Below, piece by piece: positions 14,245 through 16,507 of a stretch of 16,507 bases of DNA (position 1 is the first letter of the stretch; every line of letters begins with the position of its first letter). Made by a program: the position numbers and the translations under genes. This stretch comes from Piscirickettsiaceae bacterium (GTDB taxonomy: Bacteria; Pseudomonadota; Gammaproteobacteria; Nitrosococcales; Methylophagaceae). The DNA lies in assembly GCA_018646825.1 (NCBI GenBank), contig JABGUA010000056.1, positions 1 to 16,507 of the forward strand, written 5' to 3'. The notes beneath the pieces are model-generated. The model had not been told where the DNA came from, made no database searches, and worked only from the letters and a program-made list of their open reading frames with translations.

Positions 14245-15599
14245 GACACACTCTCCTGCACAGCTTGGATAAAGCTATCGCCGCGTTCAGCATAACTGCC
14301 ATACATATCAAAGCTGGCACACGCCGGCGATAATAAAACAATGTCACCTTCTACGGCATCAGCCTTTGCCTGTCTTATCGCATCAACCATGTCATGTACG
14401 TGATATTTCACTACATTTTCAGGTATATTTTCTGCTATCACCTTGGCATCTTGTCCCAGTAAAAGGACTGTCTTCACATGTTGGCTAAATATTGTTCTCA
14501 GCTCTGAAAACTGTTGATTTTTTCCTACACCGCCAGCGATAAGAATGATATTTTTATGTGTGACTAAACCTTCAATTGCAGCTATACAGGCTCCTATATT
14601 AGTCGCTTTTGAATCATTGACCCAACGAATACCTTGCTGTTTAGCCACAAGTTGACAACGATGCGGTAAACCACGATATTTGCAGATTGATTGCAGCATG
14701 GCAGTCATCGGCAGAGACATCGCTTGCCCTATCGCTAAGGCCGCCAAAGCATTAGCCATATTATGTTTGCCAGTGATTTGTAATTGTTCTGTATCGATGA
14801 GTTTTTGTTGGCCTTGTGCTAAATACGTTTTGTTACCTTCTTTAACAATTCCAAACTCATTGTCTGCAGGTATATTTAGTGTGAAACCAATTTGTTGGCG
14901 ATTTTTTCTTGACCAACTATTTACTATTGCATCGTCACGGTTAATCACCATGGTGCCAGAGCCGACATAGATTTTTGCTTTAGCATTTTGATATTGTTGT
15001 TCATTATCATAACGATCAAGATGATCAGCGCTGATATTAAGCACAACGGCTACTTTCGCATCTAAAGATGACACTGTTTCTAATTGAAAACTCGACAATT
15101 CTAAAATGTAAAAGTCTGGTGCTCGCTCCTTGATTAGCTCTAAAGCCGGCACTCCGATATTACCGCCAACTTGGACGTTTTTACCCGCTGATACCGCCAT
15201 TTCAGCCACCATCGTTGTGACCGTGCTTTTGCCATTTGATCCAGTAATCGCTATTACGGGCTCATTGATATAACGGGTAAATAATTCGATATCGCCAATA
15301 ATTTCGATCCCGTGCTCATGCGCTGCTCTTATTTCTGGTAGCCGTGGATCGACACCAGGGCTAAGGACAATCGTGTCACTCCGTAACATCCAATCGCTTA
15401 CTAAACCACCTGTCTTTACTAGCACTTCAGGCAATTCTTTTTGCAGCTCAGCTAGAGCCGGCGGGGCTTTCCGTGTGTCCATAACGGCAACAACGTGACC
15501 TTTTTCTGATAGAAACCGCGCACAAGATAGTCCGGTTTGGCCAAGGCCAATAATCAAGAATGTCTCTGCATACACTTGTTTATTTGCCATCATCATCAT
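14241..15599 (-). CDS. murD: UDP-MurNAc-L-alanine:D-glutamate ligase
   Basis: MurD adds D-Glu to UDP-MurNAc-L-Ala in the cytoplasm with ATP. From the chosen start the product is 452 residues (E. coli 438). Motifs are the N-terminal Rossmann loop LIIGLGQTGLSCARFL (15-30), Walker A AITGSNGKSTVTTM (117-130), ELSSFQLE (167-174), LNISADHLDRY (187-197), NAKAKIY with K207 as the likely carbamylated Lys, VNDSKATN (327-334) and LSPACASFDMY (423-433). The open frame extends 28 codons further upstream into mraY, but those residues do not resemble MurD. The start is one of four tandem ATGs (15588-15599); the first overlaps the mraY TGA as ATGA and is given here, giving MMMMANKQ. No clear Shine-Dalgarno precedes it, so reinitiation after mraY is likely and the true first Met is uncertain by up to three codons. 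Confidence 0.97.
   Translation of the reverse strand: MMMMANKQVYAETFLIIGLGQTGLSCARFLSEKGHVVAVMDTRKAPPALAELQKELPEVLVKTGGLVSDWMLRSDTIVLSPGVDPRLPEIRAAHEHGIEIIGDIELFTRYINEPVIAITGSNGKSTVTTMVAEMAVSAGKNVQVGGNIGVPALELIKERAPDFYILELSSFQLETVSSLDAKVAVVLNISADHLDRYDNEQQYQNAKAKIYVGSGTMVINRDDAIVNSWSRKNRQQIGFTLNIPADNEFGIVKEGNKTYLAQGQQKLIDTEQLQITGKHNMANALAALAIGQAMSLPMTAMLQSICKYRGLPHRCQLVAKQQGIRWVNDSKATNIGACIAAIEGLVTHKNIILIAGGVGKNQQFSELRTIFSQHVKTVLLLGQDAKVIAENIPENVVKYHVHDMVDAIRQAKADAVEGDIVLLSPACASFDMYGSYAERGDSFIQAVQESVS
14253..14257 (-). promoter_or_regulatory. ftsW Shine-Dalgarno site
   Basis: AGGAG on the minus strand, 8 nt before the GTG at 14242-14244, inside the last codons of murD. It supports the GTG start of ftsW, which overlaps the murD stop. 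Confidence 0.6.
15588..15599 (-). repeat. Four tandem ATG triplets at the mraY/murD junction
   Basis: The minus strand reads ATG four times in a row here (CAT repeats on the plus strand). The mraY stop TGA (15598-15596) is embedded out of frame between the first and second ATG. All four ATGs are in the murD frame, so termination on mraY leaves the ribosome directly on several possible starts. The repeat itself is certain; its use is inference. Confidence 0.9.
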
Positions 15600-16507
15600 C
15601 TGATTTTCAGGCTGGCTATGCCAACTAATACTAAGAACACGGTAATAATCCAAAACCGCACGATAATGCGAGGTTCTGGCCAACCTTTTAACTCATAATG
15701 GTGATGTATTGGCGCCATTAAAAATACACGTTTGCCGCGTAATTTAAATGAAGCAACCTGTACAACAACTGATAAGGTTTCGATGACAAATACGCCACCC
15801 ATAATCACTAAAACTAACTCTTGCCTGACGAGCACTGCTACACAGCCTAACGCTGCGCCTAAGGCTAAAGCCCCTATATCACCCATAAATACTTGGGCTG
15901 GATAAGTGTTAAACCAGAGAAACCCTAAACCAGAACCGACCATCGCAGCACAAAAAACCGTCAATTCCCCAGCGCCCGGAATATAAGGAATAGCTAAGTA
16001 GCGTGCAAACTCTGAATGCCCTGTCAGATAGCTGAATAAACCTAAAGCGCCCGCCACCATCACTGTAGGTAAAATCGCTAAACCATCTAGGCCGTCAGTC
16101 AAGTTCACTGCGTTACTGCTGCCAACAATAACGAGATACGTTAACAACATATACCAAGCACCTAGTGGAATAATTACATCTTTGAAAAAAGGAATAATTA
16201 GCTCAGTTTCAGCAGGAATTTTAGCGGTGTAAAAAAGAAAAATGGCTGCGCCAGCCCCGACGACTGATTGCCAGAAATATTTGTAACGACTTAGCAGTCC
16301 CTTTGGATCTTGACGTACTAATTTAATATAATCGTCAACAAAACCAATGACGCCGAATGCTAACGTCACGACTAAGACTACCCAGACATAGCGGTTCGAC
16401 AAATCTGCCCACAACAATGTACTCACTGCAATGGCTACTAAAATCAAAGCACCACCCATGGTTGGTGTACCTGACTTACTTAGATGTGATTGTGGGCCAT
16501 CATCCCT
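15596..16507 (-). CDS. mraY: Phospho-MurNAc-pentapeptide translocase MraY (5′ end outside window)
   Basis: MraY transfers phospho-MurNAc-pentapeptide from UDP to undecaprenyl phosphate in the inner membrane, giving lipid I. The window holds 303 codons; compared with the 360-residue E. coli enzyme, about the first 57 residues are missing. The reading frame is open to the right edge and begins RDDGPQSHLSKSGTPTMGGA, matching the family segment before TMGG, so an ATG at 16457-16459 is internal. Catalytic marks are FVDDY (the conserved Asp pair), NAVNLTDGLDGLA, FMGDIGALALG with its Asp, and APIHHHYELKGWPEP, the HHH loop. Several hydrophobic transmembrane helices alternate with these loops. The stop TGA (15596-15598) lies within the ATG run that starts murD. 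Confidence 0.98.
   Translation of the reverse strand, partial: RDDGPQSHLSKSGTPTMGGALILVAIAVSTLLWADLSNRYVWVVLVVTLAFGVIGFVDDYIKLVRQDPKGLLSRYKYFWQSVVGAGAAIFLFYTAKIPAETELIIPFFKDVIIPLGAWYMLLTYLVIVGSSNAVNLTDGLDGLAILPTVMVAGALGLFSYLTGHSEFARYLAIPYIPGAGELTVFCAAMVGSGLGFLWFNTYPAQVFMGDIGALALGAALGCVAVLVRQELVLVIMGGVFVIETLSVVVQVASFKLRGKRVFLMAPIHHHYELKGWPEPRIIVRFWIITVFLVLVGIASLKIR

Noticed and set aside
15600..15683. An upstream 28-residue extension of MurD
   Set aside because: It lies inside mraY and reads as out-of-frame mraY sequence. MurD homology begins only after the tandem ATGs.
1..16507. Mobile elements, CRISPR arrays, tRNA/rRNA genes or a new defence system
   Set aside because: All sequence is accounted for by housekeeping genes in a conserved order. 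No repeat arrays, transposase motifs, attachment-like flanks or composition shifts were seen.

Overview
This window is an ordinary, densely packed chromosomal segment from a gammaproteobacterium. It carries the 3′ half of the division and cell wall (dcw) cluster, followed by a conserved lpxC / dciA / M23 peptidase / secA / argJ block. Nearly every gene lies on the minus strand, so the genes are transcribed from the right edge towards the left; only dciA (4139-4579) is on the plus strand. The gammaproteobacterial call rests on gene order (ftsA-ftsZ-lpxC, then secA-argJ, as I recall it for Pseudomonas-type genomes), on LpxC and a Gram-negative FtsQ, and on close protein resemblance to Escherichia/Pseudomonas homologues. 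The moderate G+C (mid-40s per cent by eye), murB between murC and ddl, dciA, and the lack of a secM-like gene point away from enterics. Genus cannot be fixed from the sequence alone; Methylophaga/Cycloclasticus-like lineages are only a guess.

Layout from right to left (direction of transcription): mraY (5′ end outside the window), murD, ftsW, murG, murC, murB, ddl, ftsQ, ftsA, ftsZ, lpxC. From mraY to ftsA every junction overlaps by 1 to 8 bases, so this is one translationally coupled operon. Short gaps exist only before ftsZ (49 nt) and before lpxC (84 nt, with a candidate promoter). lpxC ends tail-to-tail with dciA; the two stop codons overlap inside an inverted repeat that looks like a terminator for lpxC. 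dciA diverges, 25 nt away, from a membrane-anchored M23 peptidase gene. After a 138-nt gap with a good TATAAT box come secA and argJ.

The genes work together as follows. MurB, MurC, MurD and Ddl make cytoplasmic peptidoglycan precursors (the D-Ala-D-Ala made by Ddl is used by MurF, outside the window). MraY and MurG build lipid I and lipid II. FtsW polymerises septal glycan. FtsQ, FtsA and FtsZ form the divisome. LpxC commits UDP-GlcNAc derivatives to lipid A. DciA serves replication initiation through the DnaB helicase. SecA drives protein export. ArgJ belongs to arginine biosynthesis.

No new system, mobile element, CRISPR array, tRNA or rRNA was seen, and no stretch longer than 300 bases lacks a gene. 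The clearest anomaly is an in-frame TAA (74-76) in argJ, with recognisable ArgJ-like sequence continuing in the same frame to the window edge. Other points worth a look are the fourfold ATG repeat at the mraY/murD junction, the overlapping convergent stops of lpxC and dciA, and small promoter-like elements before secA, lpxC and dciA.
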